64,000 nucleotides of DNA. Origin: JBFXCS01 sp050181915. GTDB lineage: Bacteria; Actinomycetota; Thermoleophilia; Miltoncostaeales; Miltoncostaeaceae. A program made the translations under genes and the position numbers. Shown one piece after another: positions 14,492 through 24,436 of this stretch; position 1 is the stretch's first letter; each line of letters starts with the position of its first letter. Under the pieces are notes generated by a model that worked only from the letters and a program-made list of their open reading frames with translations, did no database searches and was not told where the DNA came from. The DNA lies in contig JBFXCS010000001.1 of NCBI GenBank assembly GCA_050181915.1, positions 744,001 to 808,000 of the forward strand. The letters run 5' to 3'.

Positions 14492-17013
14492 GGGCGCCCC
14501 TGGTCATCGGCGCGGTCGCGTTGCTGGGCGCCGCCCCGCCAGCGCTGGGCCAGACGGGCACCGCGACCGCGCCGACCGCTCCGGCGGGCGACGGCGCGGC
14601 GGCGCTGCGCGCCACGGCGCTCGACGCCGCGGCCGGCTGGCGCGGACTGCTCGACGCCTACCGGGCGCCGCAGCTGCCGACCCCGAGCGACACGGCGTCC
14701 GTCATCCTGCTGCTCGACGGCCCGCCGGCCGCGGCCGCGCCGCCGGGCGGGCGGGCCGCCGCCGCGAAGGCGATCAGCGAGCGCCAGCGGGGCCTCGACT
14801 CGGTGCTGCAGGACCTGGGCGCCACGGTCACCTACCGCTACCGGATGCTGGTCAACGCGGTCGCCGTCCGGCTGCCCTCCGGCAGGGTCGAGGCGCTCGG
14901 CGCCCTCGTGGGCGTGCGCGCGGTGGTGCCCGTCTCGTACCTGGCGCCGGCCCAGGCGACCGCCCCCGAGGAGATCGCGCCCGCGCGGACGTCGCCCGCG
15001 GACTCCGCGGCGGCGCGCCGGCCCGCCGAGGGCGCCCGGGGCAGGGCGGCCCACATCGCGCTGATCGACGCGGGCATCGACCCGTCGCATCCGTGGCTCG
15101 GCGGCGGCATGGGCCCGACCTTCCCCATCATCGGCGGCGCCGACCTGGTGGACGGCGACTCCGACCCGCGGGCCGACCCCCGCAGGCCCGCGCAGGAGGC
15201 CCACGGCACGCAGATGGCCGGCATCGTGCTGCGCTCGCCCGCGCTGCAGGGCCTGCCGGCGGCGCGGATGCCGCGCCTCGTGAGCTACCGGGTGGTGGGC
15301 CAGGAGGCGGTCGACGGCCGGCTGCAGGCGCTGGCGCGGTCGGACCGCGTGCTGGCGGCCATGGAACGGGCGGTCGATCCCGACTCGGACGGCTCGACGG
15401 ACGACGCGGCCCAGGTCATCCTCATCGGCCTCGCGGCCGGCTTCGAGGGCGGCGGGGTCGATCCGCTGGCCGAGGCGGCGGCCTCCGCCCAGCAGATCGG
15501 GTCGACCGTCGTCGCGCCGGCCGGCAACGATGGCCCCACCTTCTCGCGCCCGGGATCGGTCGGCGGCCTGGCGGCCTCCCAGTCGGTCATCGCCGTGGGC
15601 GCGACCACCGACGCGGCCCCGCGCACCGCCGACCTCGACGCCCTCCTGGGGCCGGCGAGCGCCCGCCTCGGACCGCTGCCCCTGCTGGGGCCCGAGCCGG
15701 GCGCCGGATCGCTGGAGGTCGCGGTCGTGAGCGGGCCCGCCGGGCTCGCCACCGGCGACGAGCCCGGCGACTTCCGCGACGCCTCCGGCGCCAGCCGCGT
15801 GGCCGGCCGCCTGGCCGTCGTGGCGCGCGGGGACGGCTCGATCGTCGCGAAGGCGGCCAACGCCGCCGACGCGGGCGCCGCGGCGCTGGCGATCTGGGAC
15901 GAGAACGGGCCCGCGACCTTCGGCGCGGTCGCCGGCGACGGCCGCCTGGCCCTCCCGGTGGTGGGCCTGGGCCAGGATCAGGGCTCCGCGCTCGCGCGGC
16001 TCGCGGCCCAGGAGACGGGCCTCACGGTCGCCCTGCGGTCGAGCGCCCCGGCGAGCGTCAAGCCGCGGGTGGCCTCCTACTCGTCGTGGGGACCCACGAT
16101 CGACGGCCGCCAGAAGCCCGACCTCGTCGCCCCCGGGTCGGCGGTGGTGACCGCCTGGCCGGGGCCCGCGGCGGGCGGCGGGCCGGCCCAGGCGACGCTC
16201 ACCGGAACCAGCGCCGCGGCCGCCGAGGTGGCGGCGATCGCGCTGCGCCTGCGCGTCGATCATCCCGATCTCGGGCCCCGGGCGGTGCGGTCCATCCTGG
16301 TCCAGTCGGCCACGCCGCTGCAGGGCGTCGCCAACGCGCGCCAGGGGGCCGGCCGGCTCGGCCTCGTCACCGAGCCGCGGCTGCGGGTGAGCCCGGCGAT
16401 CGTCGCCTCGCGGCCGAAGGGCGACGGCGCCGTCGCGCACCTCGTCATCGCCGATCTGGCCGGCACCGGCGGCCGGTACGTGGTGGGGCTCGACGACGCG
16501 GCCGGGGACCCGCCGCTCGCCGGGCCGCTGCGGCTGGCGCCGGGGGGCCGGACCGCGGTCGACGTCCCGCTCCCCACGCGCGGCTCGCAGGGACGCCTGA
16601 TCGTCCGCGACGCCGACACCGGCTCGGCGGTCTCCTCCGTCCTGGTGATGCCGTCGCGGCCGGCGCGGACGCCCTCCGACGCCCTCGGCACCCCCGAGGT
16701 CCGCACCACCGGCGGCCTGCCCGAGGCGCTGGTGCGCATCGGGCTGCTGCGCCACGACGACGGGCGGATCACCTCCGCCCCCCTGCACGGCGTGCGCCTG
16801 GAGCTCGTGCCCGCGGCCGGCGGCGAGGCCCTCCCCGTGTCGGGCGCCGCCCAGACGGGCGCCTGGCCCGCCGGGACCTACCGCTTCCTCATCGCCCGGC
16901 GGCTCGCCTCGGGCCTCGACGTCCCCGCCGGCACGTACCGGCTGCGGGCGACGGCCACCGGGCCCGACGGCCGCACGCTCACCCGCACGGGCCGGCCCTT
17001 CACCCTCGGCTGA
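14488..17013 (+). CDS. Secreted subtilisin-like serine protease (S8)
   Basis: An 841-residue exported protease. A short signal peptide (APLVIGAVALLGAAPPALG) is followed by an inhibitor-like propeptide (around 80-150; LDSVLQDLGATVTYRYRMLVNAVAVRL). The triad is Asp194 (ALIDAGIDPSHPW), His239 (EAHGTQMAGIV) and Ser575 (TGTSAAAAEVAAIALRL); the oxyanion Asn is in VVAPAGNDGP. A PA-like insertion precedes the Ser (AANAADAGAAALAIWDENG). The C-terminal 200 residues are beta-rich with no recognised domain. Its GTG overlaps the tsaD stop, an unusual position for an extracellular enzyme. Substrate unknown. Confidence 0.85.
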   Translation: MRAPLVIGAVALLGAAPPALGQTGTATAPTAPAGDGAAALRATALDAAAGWRGLLDAYRAPQLPTPSDTASVILLLDGPPAAAAPPGGRAAAAKAISERQRGLDSVLQDLGATVTYRYRMLVNAVAVRLPSGRVEALGALVGVRAVVPVSYLAPAQATAPEEIAPARTSPADSAAARRPAEGARGRAAHIALIDAGIDPSHPWLGGGMGPTFPIIGGADLVDGDSDPRADPRRPAQEAHGTQMAGIVLRSPALQGLPAARMPRLVSYRVVGQEAVDGRLQALARSDRVLAAMERAVDPDSDGSTDDAAQVILIGLAAGFEGGGVDPLAEAAASAQQIGSTVVAPAGNDGPTFSRPGSVGGLAASQSVIAVGATTDAAPRTADLDALLGPASARLGPLPLLGPEPGAGSLEVAVVSGPAGLATGDEPGDFRDASGASRVAGRLAVVARGDGSIVAKAANAADAGAAALAIWDENGPATFGAVAGDGRLALPVVGLGQDQGSALARLAAQETGLTVALRSSAPASVKPRVASYSSWGPTIDGRQKPDLVAPGSAVVTAWPGPAAGGGPAQATLTGTSAAAAEVAAIALRLRVDHPDLGPRAVRSILVQSATPLQGVANARQGAGRLGLVTEPRLRVSPAIVASRPKGDGAVAHLVIADLAGTGGRYVVGLDDAAGDPPLAGPLRLAPGGRTAVDVPLPTRGSQGRLIVRDADTGSAVSSVLVMPSRPARTPSDALGTPEVRTTGGLPEALVRIGLLRHDDGRITSAPLHGVRLELVPAAGGEALPVSGAAQTGAWPAGTYRFLIARRLASGLDVPAGTYRLRATATGPDGRTLTRTGRPFTLG

Positions 17014-17098
17014 CCCCGCTCCCGGGGCCTCGCCCGTCGGGGAGGTTTCACGACGCCGGGCTCCCGGGTACTTGCGGTGGGGGCGAGGCGGCCGTAGG

Positions 17099-17116
17099 TT
17101 GACCAAGATGTCACAA
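17099..17116 (+). promoter_or_regulatory. Possible Rex operator
   Basis: TTGACCAAGATGTCACAA lies 26 bp before rex and matches 10 of 14 fixed positions of the Rex palindrome TTGTGAAnnnnTTCACAA; the right half-site is intact and the left is degenerate. Rex commonly represses its own gene. Confidence 0.4.
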
Positions 17117-17141
17117 AGTCCGGGCGAACGGATGGCTCCCG

Positions 17142-17765
17142 ATGGCGGCTGACCGACTCACCCTGGGGGTCGCGGCGCGCCTGTCCCGCTATCTCCAGGT
17201 CCTCACGCAGGCCAAGAAGATGGGCAAGGCGAGTATCTCCTCGCAGTCCATCTCGGAGTACACGAACGTGAACCCGACGCAGATCCGGCGCGATCTCTCC
17301 GGGTTCGGCAAGTTCGGCAAGCGCGGGGTCGGCTACGACATCGATTCGCTGATCGACCAGATCCGCAAGATCCTGCGGACGTCCGGCCAGCACAACATCG
17401 CCCTGTTCGGCGCGGGCAACCTGGGCCAGGCGATCGCGACCTCCGGCGTGTTCGCCGACCACGGCTTCCGCATCTCGGCGATCTTCGACGTGGATCCCGA
17501 CCGGGTGGGCATGCGCCTGGGCGACCTCACGGTGCGCCACTACGGCGAGGTCTCGAGCGTGGTGGCCGACGACGGCGTGATGGTGGGCGTCCTCGCGGTC
17601 CCCGGCGAGGCGGCGCAGGCCGTCGCGGACGACCTGGTGGCGGCGGGCGTGAAGATCATCTTCAACTACTCCGACGCCCTGCTGACCGTGCCGTCCGACG
17701 TGACGGTCCACACGTCGAGCCCGGCCGTCGAGCTGCTCTACGCGCTCTACTTCTACCTGACCTGA
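17142..17765 (+). CDS. rex: Redox-sensing transcriptional repressor Rex
   Basis: Repressor that senses the NADH/NAD+ ratio and controls respiratory and fermentative genes. The N-terminal winged helix (about 15-75) contains ISSQSISEYTNVNPTQIRRD and LSGFGKFGKRGVGYD. The Rossmann domain has ALFGAGNLGQAI and IFDVDPDRVG. It ends with the domain-swapped helix SPAVELLYALYFYL. Its 207 residues are standard. ATG 17142 keeps the conserved N-terminus. It stands alone after the protease gene with its own upstream region. Confidence 0.95.
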   Translation: MAADRLTLGVAARLSRYLQVLTQAKKMGKASISSQSISEYTNVNPTQIRRDLSGFGKFGKRGVGYDIDSLIDQIRKILRTSGQHNIALFGAGNLGQAIATSGVFADHGFRISAIFDVDPDRVGMRLGDLTVRHYGEVSSVVADDGVMVGVLAVPGEAAQAVADDLVAAGVKIIFNYSDALLTVPSDVTVHTSSPAVELLYALYFYLT

Positions 17766-17806
17766 CGCGCGTCCCGGGCAGCGGGGGTGGCGGGCCGGGC
17801 CGTTGC

Positions 17807-17812
17807 TATGCT
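17807..17812 (+). promoter_or_regulatory. -10 box of a probable leaderless transcript (carboxylate-amine ligase gene)
   Basis: TATGCT ends 8 nt before GTG 17821. There is no Shine-Dalgarno sequence. Confidence 0.4.
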
Positions 17813-17820
17813 CGCCGCCG

Positions 17821-19023
17821 GTGGCCGACGCCCTGATCCCTTCCGGCGGCATCCTCGACGGCGTCCGCGAACGCTTCGAGCGGTCGACCGACTTCACCGT
17901 CGGCATCGAGGAGGAGTACCAGCTCCTGGACCCCGCGACGCTGGCCCTCGCGAACCGCTTCGAGGACATGATGGCGGCGGCCGACGAGCCGCTGCGCGAG
18001 CGCTTCTCGGGCGAGCTGATCGCCAGCGAGATCGAGTACCGCACCACCCGGCACGAGACCTTCGCCGCCGCGGCGCGCGAGCTGGCCGAGGGCCGCCTGG
18101 CGACGATCGCCCTGGCCGAGCGGCTGGGCGTCGCCGTCGGCATCTCCGGGGTGCACCCCTTCAGCCCCTGGAGCGAGCAGCGCATCATCGACACCCCGCA
18201 CTACCGCAGGGTGGAGGAGGATCTCGGCTACATCGCGTGGACCAACAACACCTGGTCGCTCCATCTCCACGTCGGCGTGCGCGGCGCCGACCGGGCGGTG
18301 GCCGTGTCCACCGCTGTGCGCAGCGTCCTGCCGGAGCTGCTGGCGCTGTCGGCCAACAGCCCCGTGTTCGGCGGCCGGCCGACGCGGCTCCACTCCACCC
18401 GCGTGCAGGTGTTCACGAAGAGCTTCCCCCGCTGCGGCATCCCCGACGCGTACCGCGACTGGGGCGAGTACGCGCGCCACGTCGATCTGCTGCAGCGCAC
18501 CGGGTCGATCATCGAGAGCACCCAGATCTGGTGGAGCGTGCGCCCGGCGCACGGCTTCGGCACGGTGGAGGTGCGGATCTGCGACGGCCAGACCGAGATG
18601 GGGGAGGCCCTGGCCGTGGGCGCCCTGACGCTGGCCTGCGTCGCCGCCTTCGCGCGCGCGGCCGACGCCGGCGCGCCGCTGCCCACCCACCCGCGCGGGC
18701 TGATCGAGGAGAACCTGTGGCGGGCCCAGCGCCACGGCCTCGATGGCCGCCTGATCGACCTGGAGCGGGGCGTCGAGGTCGGCACCCCGGCGGCGATCGA
18801 GGCCCTGCTCGAATGGACCGCCCCGGTGCACGAGCCCCTCGGCCTGGCGCCGTACCTGGCCCGGGTGCCGACCATGCTGTCCCGGGGGAACGGGGCGATC
18901 CGGCAACTGCGACGACTCGACGAACTGGGGGACGTGCGCGCCATGCATGCAGAGACGGTCGACAGGACCCGCCGCTCGGCGGAGGAGATCCTCGCCATCG
19001 CGGCCGCGGCGGGTGCCGCATGA
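17821..19023 (+). CDS. Glutamate-cysteine ligase-like carboxylate-amine ligase (YbdK/GCS2)
   Basis: ATP-dependent ligase of the GCS2 family, related to E. coli YbdK and to mycobacterial EgtA. The signature opens with TVGIEEEYQLLDP (metal-binding Glu residues), then SEIEYRT, GVHPFSPWSEQ, WTNNTWSLHLHVGVRG, and RPAHGFGTVEVRICDGQT. It is 400 residues from GTG 17821; an in-frame TTG at 17803 lies inside the -10 box and is rejected. It could make gamma-glutamylcysteine or another gamma-glutamyl amide; no ergothioneine or mycothiol gene is nearby to decide. The stop overlaps the next gene (ATGA). Confidence 0.82.
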   Translation: MADALIPSGGILDGVRERFERSTDFTVGIEEEYQLLDPATLALANRFEDMMAAADEPLRERFSGELIASEIEYRTTRHETFAAAARELAEGRLATIALAERLGVAVGISGVHPFSPWSEQRIIDTPHYRRVEEDLGYIAWTNNTWSLHLHVGVRGADRAVAVSTAVRSVLPELLALSANSPVFGGRPTRLHSTRVQVFTKSFPRCGIPDAYRDWGEYARHVDLLQRTGSIIESTQIWWSVRPAHGFGTVEVRICDGQTEMGEALAVGALTLACVAAFARAADAGAPLPTHPRGLIEENLWRAQRHGLDGRLIDLERGVEVGTPAAIEALLEWTAPVHEPLGLAPYLARVPTMLSRGNGAIRQLRRLDELGDVRAMHAETVDRTRRSAEEILAIAAAAGAA

Positions 19024-19469
19024 GCACGGGCGACCCCGGGGCGCCGCCGCCCGGCGCCGAGGAGATGATGGCCGCCCTGGCCGAGCGCCTCGCGCGCACG
19101 CCGGTGCGGGACGTGCTGCTGCAGACGATGGCGACCTTCGTCGACATGGCCTCGATCCGCCTCGGCTTCGGCCCGCCGCGCGAGGAGGACCCGCGCGATC
19201 TCACCCAGGCCCGCCAGGCCATCGAGACGCTCCGGGCCCTCGTGTCGGTGGCGGAGCGCGAGCTGGGCGTCGCCCAGGTGCGCCCCTTCCGCGAGCCGCT
19301 GGCCCAGCTGCAGATGGCCTACGCCCAGATCGTCGAGGGCGCCGGGGCGCCCGCGGGGGAGGCCCCGGCCGGGCACGAGGACCCCTCCCCGCCGGCCGAT
19401 GCGCCTCCGCGGCGCCCGCCCGACGACCCGGCGAGTCGCCTGTGGGTGCCGCCCGGGAGCCGCGGCTAG
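19020..19469 (+). CDS. DUF1844-like protein
   Basis: A 149-residue soluble protein. The core (about 15-105: LLQTMATFVDMASIRLG, DLTQARQAIETLRALVSVAERELG, LAQLQMAYAQIVEG) has the helix pattern of DUF1844 proteins, in which a hydrophobic segment is followed by a conserved QA-x-x-x-I helix. The last 40 residues are Pro/Ala-rich and disordered. ATG 19020 overlaps the preceding stop, so it is co-translated with the ligase. Function unknown. Confidence 0.6.
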   Translation: MSTGDPGAPPPGAEEMMAALAERLARTPVRDVLLQTMATFVDMASIRLGFGPPREEDPRDLTQARQAIETLRALVSVAERELGVAQVRPFREPLAQLQMAYAQIVEGAGAPAGEAPAGHEDPSPPADAPPRRPPDDPASRLWVPPGSRG

Positions 19470-19630
19470 CCCTCCGCGAAGCCGATCTCGGGCTGACGGG
19501 CGTCCGGGCCGTGTGGTAGAAAGCGTCGCTGCGCGACCCGTCCCGACAGGGCGGCGCCGCAGCGCGTCTCGGAGCGCTCGCCGTGATCGGATCGTGGCGC
19601 TCGCTGTGAACCCGATCTCGGAGGGAGCAC

Positions 19631-21715
<2,085 letters not shown>

Positions 21716-21738
21716 CCGGAACGGTCGTGTGAGTGGCC

Positions 21739-21774
21739 CCGGGGGCGCCGTCCGATCGGCGCCCCCGGTGTTTT
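21739..21774 (+). terminator. Rho-independent terminator of hppA
   Basis: CCGGGGGCGCCG, loop TCCGAT, CGGCGCCCCCGG, then TGTTTTC: a 12-bp perfect stem followed by a T-run, 24 bp after the hppA stop. Confidence 0.85.
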
Positions 21775-21839
21775 CGGGCGGGTCCGCGGCCGGGGGGAAG
21801 CGCGGCGGCGGGCCCGATCGGACCCCGCTGGTCGTGGGG

Positions 21840-22301
21840 CTACCAGTCGGCCCCCGTGATCGCCTTCTCGTCGGGGGCGATCGCCACCACCTCCACGGGC
21901 AGCCCGGCGCGGTGCAGCATCCGCCGGGCCTGGGAGATGTGGCGCTCATGCTCGTCGGGCGGCACCACCAGCACCACGCGCGGCTCGATGGAGCGATGGG
22001 CGGCGAGCTCGCGCAGGCGCTCGATCGTCGCCCGCCGCACCAGCGTCTCGGGCAGCTCCACCTCGAAGCAGAGCGACGGCGACTCCCCGCCGACCCGGCA
22101 CAGCACGTCCGGCGGCTGGCCGGCCGTCACCGGCGGGGCCGCGAACTCGGGGCTGCTGCGCACCGCCGTGACCGACCAGCTCGTCCGCGACGCGATGTCG
22201 CGGGCCAGGCACGCGACCCCCGCGTCGTGCTGGGCGAGGCGGCGGCGGAAATCGGCGAGCCAGGCGTCGTATCTGTCCAACCCAGTCCCCGGTGCGGGCA
22301 T
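21840..22301 (-). CDS. Conserved hypothetical protein, possible nuclease-like fold
   Basis: A 153-residue soluble protein without recognised domain. The central part, PPDVLCRVGG then SLCFEVELPET, followed by helices and VVLVVPPDEHE, has the strand-helix layout and spaced acidic residues of restriction-endonuclease-like folds, but the expected E-x-K is not clear. ATG 22301 has no Shine-Dalgarno sequence. It converges on hppA, separated by the terminator, and is divergent from the 22.4-kb gene. It may be specific to this lineage. Confidence 0.5.
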   Translation of the reverse strand: MPAPGTGLDRYDAWLADFRRRLAQHDAGVACLARDIASRTSWSVTAVRSSPEFAAPPVTAGQPPDVLCRVGGESPSLCFEVELPETLVRRATIERLRELAAHRSIEPRVVLVVPPDEHERHISQARRMLHRAGLPVEVVAIAPDEKAITGADW

Positions 22302-22387
22302 GACCGAATCGGGATCTGACGCTACCGACGCGCTCGGACGGATCCTGCGCCGATAGACTTCCCGGGTTCGTACCGGAAAGGATCGCA

Positions 22388-22420
22388 ATGACCACGCACA
22401 GGCCGGTGCCCGCCCGATGA
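22388..22420 (+). CDS. Possible 10-residue upstream ORF/leader peptide
   Basis: ATG 22388 has GGAAAGGA just upstream and encodes ten residues (MTTHRPVPAR). Its stop overlaps the ATG of the next gene as ATGA, so translation would be coupled. A -10-like TAGACT at 22354 could drive it. It may instead only be the ribosome entry for the next gene. Confidence 0.3.
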   Translation: MTTHRPVPAR

Positions 22421-22881
22421 CCCCGTCCGAGGGCTCCGGCACCAAGCTTCCCCGCGGACCGCACGCCGAGCGGCCCCGGCCCGACGAGGAGGTGCTGAAG
22501 CGCTCCGGCGCCGACCTCCAGAACGGCTGGCTGAGTCGCCACGGCACCCTGTTCCTGCTGCGCGAGCGGCTGGTGTTCGTCCCGACCATCCTCGACACCT
22601 TCCTCCGCGCCAAGCGGCGGGAGATCCCCCTCGACGACATCACGCGCATCGAGCGGTTCCCGCGCAGCCCCGGGGACATGCCGCGCGGCGGCCGCCGGCC
22701 CCGGCTGCTGCTCCACACGCCGGCCGTGACGTACGAGCTGATCGTCGGCGACCTGGACGCGTGGATCGACGCCCTGGAGCGCGTCTACCAGCTGCGCGGA
22801 AGGCAGGGGGGCCGCCCCGCACCGCCCGTGGAGCGCGAGGGCTACACCAACCTCCTCCTGGAGGACGAGCCCGCCGGCTGA
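22417..22881 (+). CDS. PH/GRAM-like domain protein, unknown function
   Basis: A 154-residue cytoplasmic protein. The segment GTLFLLRERLVFVPT, RREIPLDDITRIERFP, RLLLHTPAVTYELIVGDLDAWIDALERVY has the beta-strand run plus C-terminal helix of bacterial PH/GRAM-like domains. The first 30 residues are charged and Pro-rich. No membrane segment is seen. The ATG overlaps the stop of the small upstream ORF. No function can be given. Confidence 0.6.
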   Translation: MTPSEGSGTKLPRGPHAERPRPDEEVLKRSGADLQNGWLSRHGTLFLLRERLVFVPTILDTFLRAKRREIPLDDITRIERFPRSPGDMPRGGRRPRLLLHTPAVTYELIVGDLDAWIDALERVYQLRGRQGGRPAPPVEREGYTNLLLEDEPAG

Positions 22882-22926
22882 CTCCGGTAAACTCGGGCAG
22901 GTTCGCCGGGTTTTGAGGGAGTCGCC

Positions 22927-23343
22927 GTGATCACCATCACCGAGAAGAGCCGTTCCGCCGTGCTGGCGCTCACCGAGCTGGCTCAGCGCGGGTCGGCGGG
23001 GCCCGTGCCGATCCTCGAGGTGGCGGAGGCGCGCGGCATCCCGCTCCACTTCCTGGAGCAGCTGTTCGCCGGCCTGCGGCGGGCGGGGATCCTGCAGAGC
23101 CAGCGCGGCGTGAAGGGCGGGTACTCGTTCCGGCGCCCGCCGGCCCAGGTCACCATCCTCGAGGTGGTCGAGACGGTCGACGGCCGCCTCGCGCCGCCCG
23201 GCGCGCCGGTGCCGCCGCAGGGCACCGAGTCGGTCTGGACCGAGGCGCGCACCACGCTCTCGGAGCTGCTCAACGGCCTCACGATCGCGGATATGGTCGA
23301 GCGCGAGGCCCGGGCGCGCAGCGCGCCCATGTTCCACATCTAG
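22927..23343 (+). CDS. Rrf2-family regulator, CymR-like
   Basis: A 138-residue winged-helix regulator: KSRSAVLALTELAQRG, ILEVAEARGIPLHFLEQLFAGLRRAGILQSQRGVKGGY, then TILEVVETVDG. There is no Cys at all, so it cannot bind the Fe-S cluster of IscR/NsrR. The C-terminus (WTEARTTLSELLNGLTIADM, ending PMFHI) resembles CymR of Firmicutes, which senses sulfur status by binding CysK. cysK and cysE occur 21 kb away. GTG 22927 has GAGGGAG in front. Its last 31 bp are part of a direct repeat that recurs at 24380. Confidence 0.85.
   Translation: MITITEKSRSAVLALTELAQRGSAGPVPILEVAEARGIPLHFLEQLFAGLRRAGILQSQRGVKGGYSFRRPPAQVTILEVVETVDGRLAPPGAPVPPQGTESVWTEARTTLSELLNGLTIADMVEREARARSAPMFHI
23311..23341 (+). repeat. 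31-bp direct repeat, left copy (att-like)
   Basis: Exact match to 24380-24410. It covers the last codons of the Rrf2 gene up to the first base of its stop codon and contains the palindrome GGGCGCG-CAG-CGCGCCC. The pair bounds a 1,069-bp unit. Confidence 0.8.
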
Positions 23344-23361
23344 CGGGACGTCCTGGTCGCT

Positions 23362-24003
23362 TTATCGAGCGTCTTCGCGGCCTGAACGGGCCTCGCCAAC
23401 GTTCGTTGTGGATTCGTTTGAAAGAGCGCCCGCCACCCGATCCACACCGCCTCGTAGAAGCTCGATCTGTCTGGTCAGCTTCCGAAGCTCCTTCCGGTTC
23501 TTGTCGCCGTCGGACTCGCGAATGAGCGTCTCTACCTGCCGGTGGGCCTTGATCCGAGCGGCGAGGTCCTCCATCCGGTCTGCGACGTGACGCTCATCGC
23601 CGAATGTGTCGTGGAATCGTCCCTCCAAGACGATCGCATTGGCCCGCACCAAGAGGGCCTCTGCATCGAAGAGATCTTCACCTGCCGGCTTGGGCCCGAA
23701 AATGCGTTGACTGCCAGGCGCCAGCGCATGGGTCTCCCACTCGACCGCGAATGACTGCGTTGAGTCCGGTCCGACGAAGTTCAGCCGGAAACGACCTGCG
23801 ACCGCAGGTCCTTGCCCGACGTTGCGGACGACAGCAAAGACGTAAGAACCCACCAGCTCGAGATCGAGTACAAGTCGCGGTGCGACTGATTGGCGTCGTG
23901 CTGTCTCCATCTCCTTCGCCATGCGGCCGTTTTGCACCGCGTAGTAGATGGTGGTCACGACGAGGACGAGCGTTAGACCCACAATTGCCCAGTCCGAGAT
24001 CAT
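23362..24003 (-). CDS. Hypothetical membrane-anchored protein, foreign composition
   Basis: A 213-residue protein. One N-terminal membrane helix (WAIVGLTLVLVVTTIYYAV) is followed by a soluble beta-rich domain (RLVLDLELVGSYVFAVVRNVG, VEWETHALAPG) and a charged helical tail. This resembles small anchored proteins of unknown role found in mobile regions. GC content and codon use are clearly lower than in flanking genes, and it lies inside the segment bounded by 31-bp direct repeats, so recent acquisition is likely. ATG 24003 fits the helix. No relative with known function is recognised. Confidence 0.6.
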   Translation of the reverse strand: MISDWAIVGLTLVLVVTTIYYAVQNGRMAKEMETARRQSVAPRLVLDLELVGSYVFAVVRNVGQGPAVAGRFRLNFVGPDSTQSFAVEWETHALAPGSQRIFGPKPAGEDLFDAEALLVRANAIVLEGRFHDTFGDERHVADRMEDLAARIKAHRQVETLIRESDGDKNRKELRKLTRQIELLRGGVDRVAGALSNESTTNVGEARSGREDAR

Positions 24004-24048
24004 CGCTAGGACTTTAGGTCGGGGAGCGGATGACGCGGTGCAGGCCCC

Positions 24049-24379
24049 GTGAGATGGTCCCGCGCGTGAGCCGGGACCCCCACACTGTCGCCCGCGAGGC
24101 CGCAGAGTCCGTGCGGACGCGGCTGGGAGAGCACTAGGTGGTGCTGGGATCGGGCTGGGCGACGTCGTCACCGGGCTCGGGGCGGATCCGAGAGAGCGTG
24201 CCGATGCCGACCTGCTCGCCCGGCCCCGCGTGTGGCGGGAGGGCGATCCCGACCCGGCTACGCACGCCAACTGGACGCCCTGGTCACGGCTGGCGTTGCC
24301 CCGTACCTGACGCGCGGGCGGCCGCCAGGAGCCTGCCGCCCGATCGCCGCGGGCCTGCGGCGGATTTCGGTGCATCGGT
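24049..24379 (+). pseudogene. Mosaic of decayed copies of punA, pgm and DUF488 fragments
   Basis: 24049-24210 aligns with the promoter and 5' end of punA (25709-25878) at roughly 85-90 percent with small deletions and an in-frame stop (GAGCACTAG). 24210-24320 then aligns with the start of the phosphosugar mutase (from about 26555, with an internal gap to 26762). 24331-24379 aligns with the 3' part of the DUF488 gene (near 24840-24905). The punA-pgm join falls at a shared CCGGAGCTG-like sequence, which suggests microhomology deletion. Nothing here is translatable. Confidence 0.75.
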
Positions 24380-24410
24380 CGGGCGCGCAGCGCGCCCATG
24401 TTCCACATCT
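24380..24410 (+). repeat. 31-bp direct repeat, right copy (att-like)
   Basis: Exact second copy of the Rrf2 3'-end sequence at 23311-23341, here without the rest of the gene and directly after the decayed mosaic. Confidence 0.8.
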
Positions 24411-24436
24411 GAGCCCGGGACCGAGCGGGCCTGCAC

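Noticed and set aside
14446..17106. Long minus-strand open frame opposite the subtilase
   Set aside because: Low-complexity Arg/Gly/Ala sequence, no domain, no ribosome binding site; shadow of the protease gene.
23362..24410. Phage or plasmid origin of the inserted segment
   Set aside because: No integrase, replication, or phage gene is present; only the direct repeats and composition suggest mobility.
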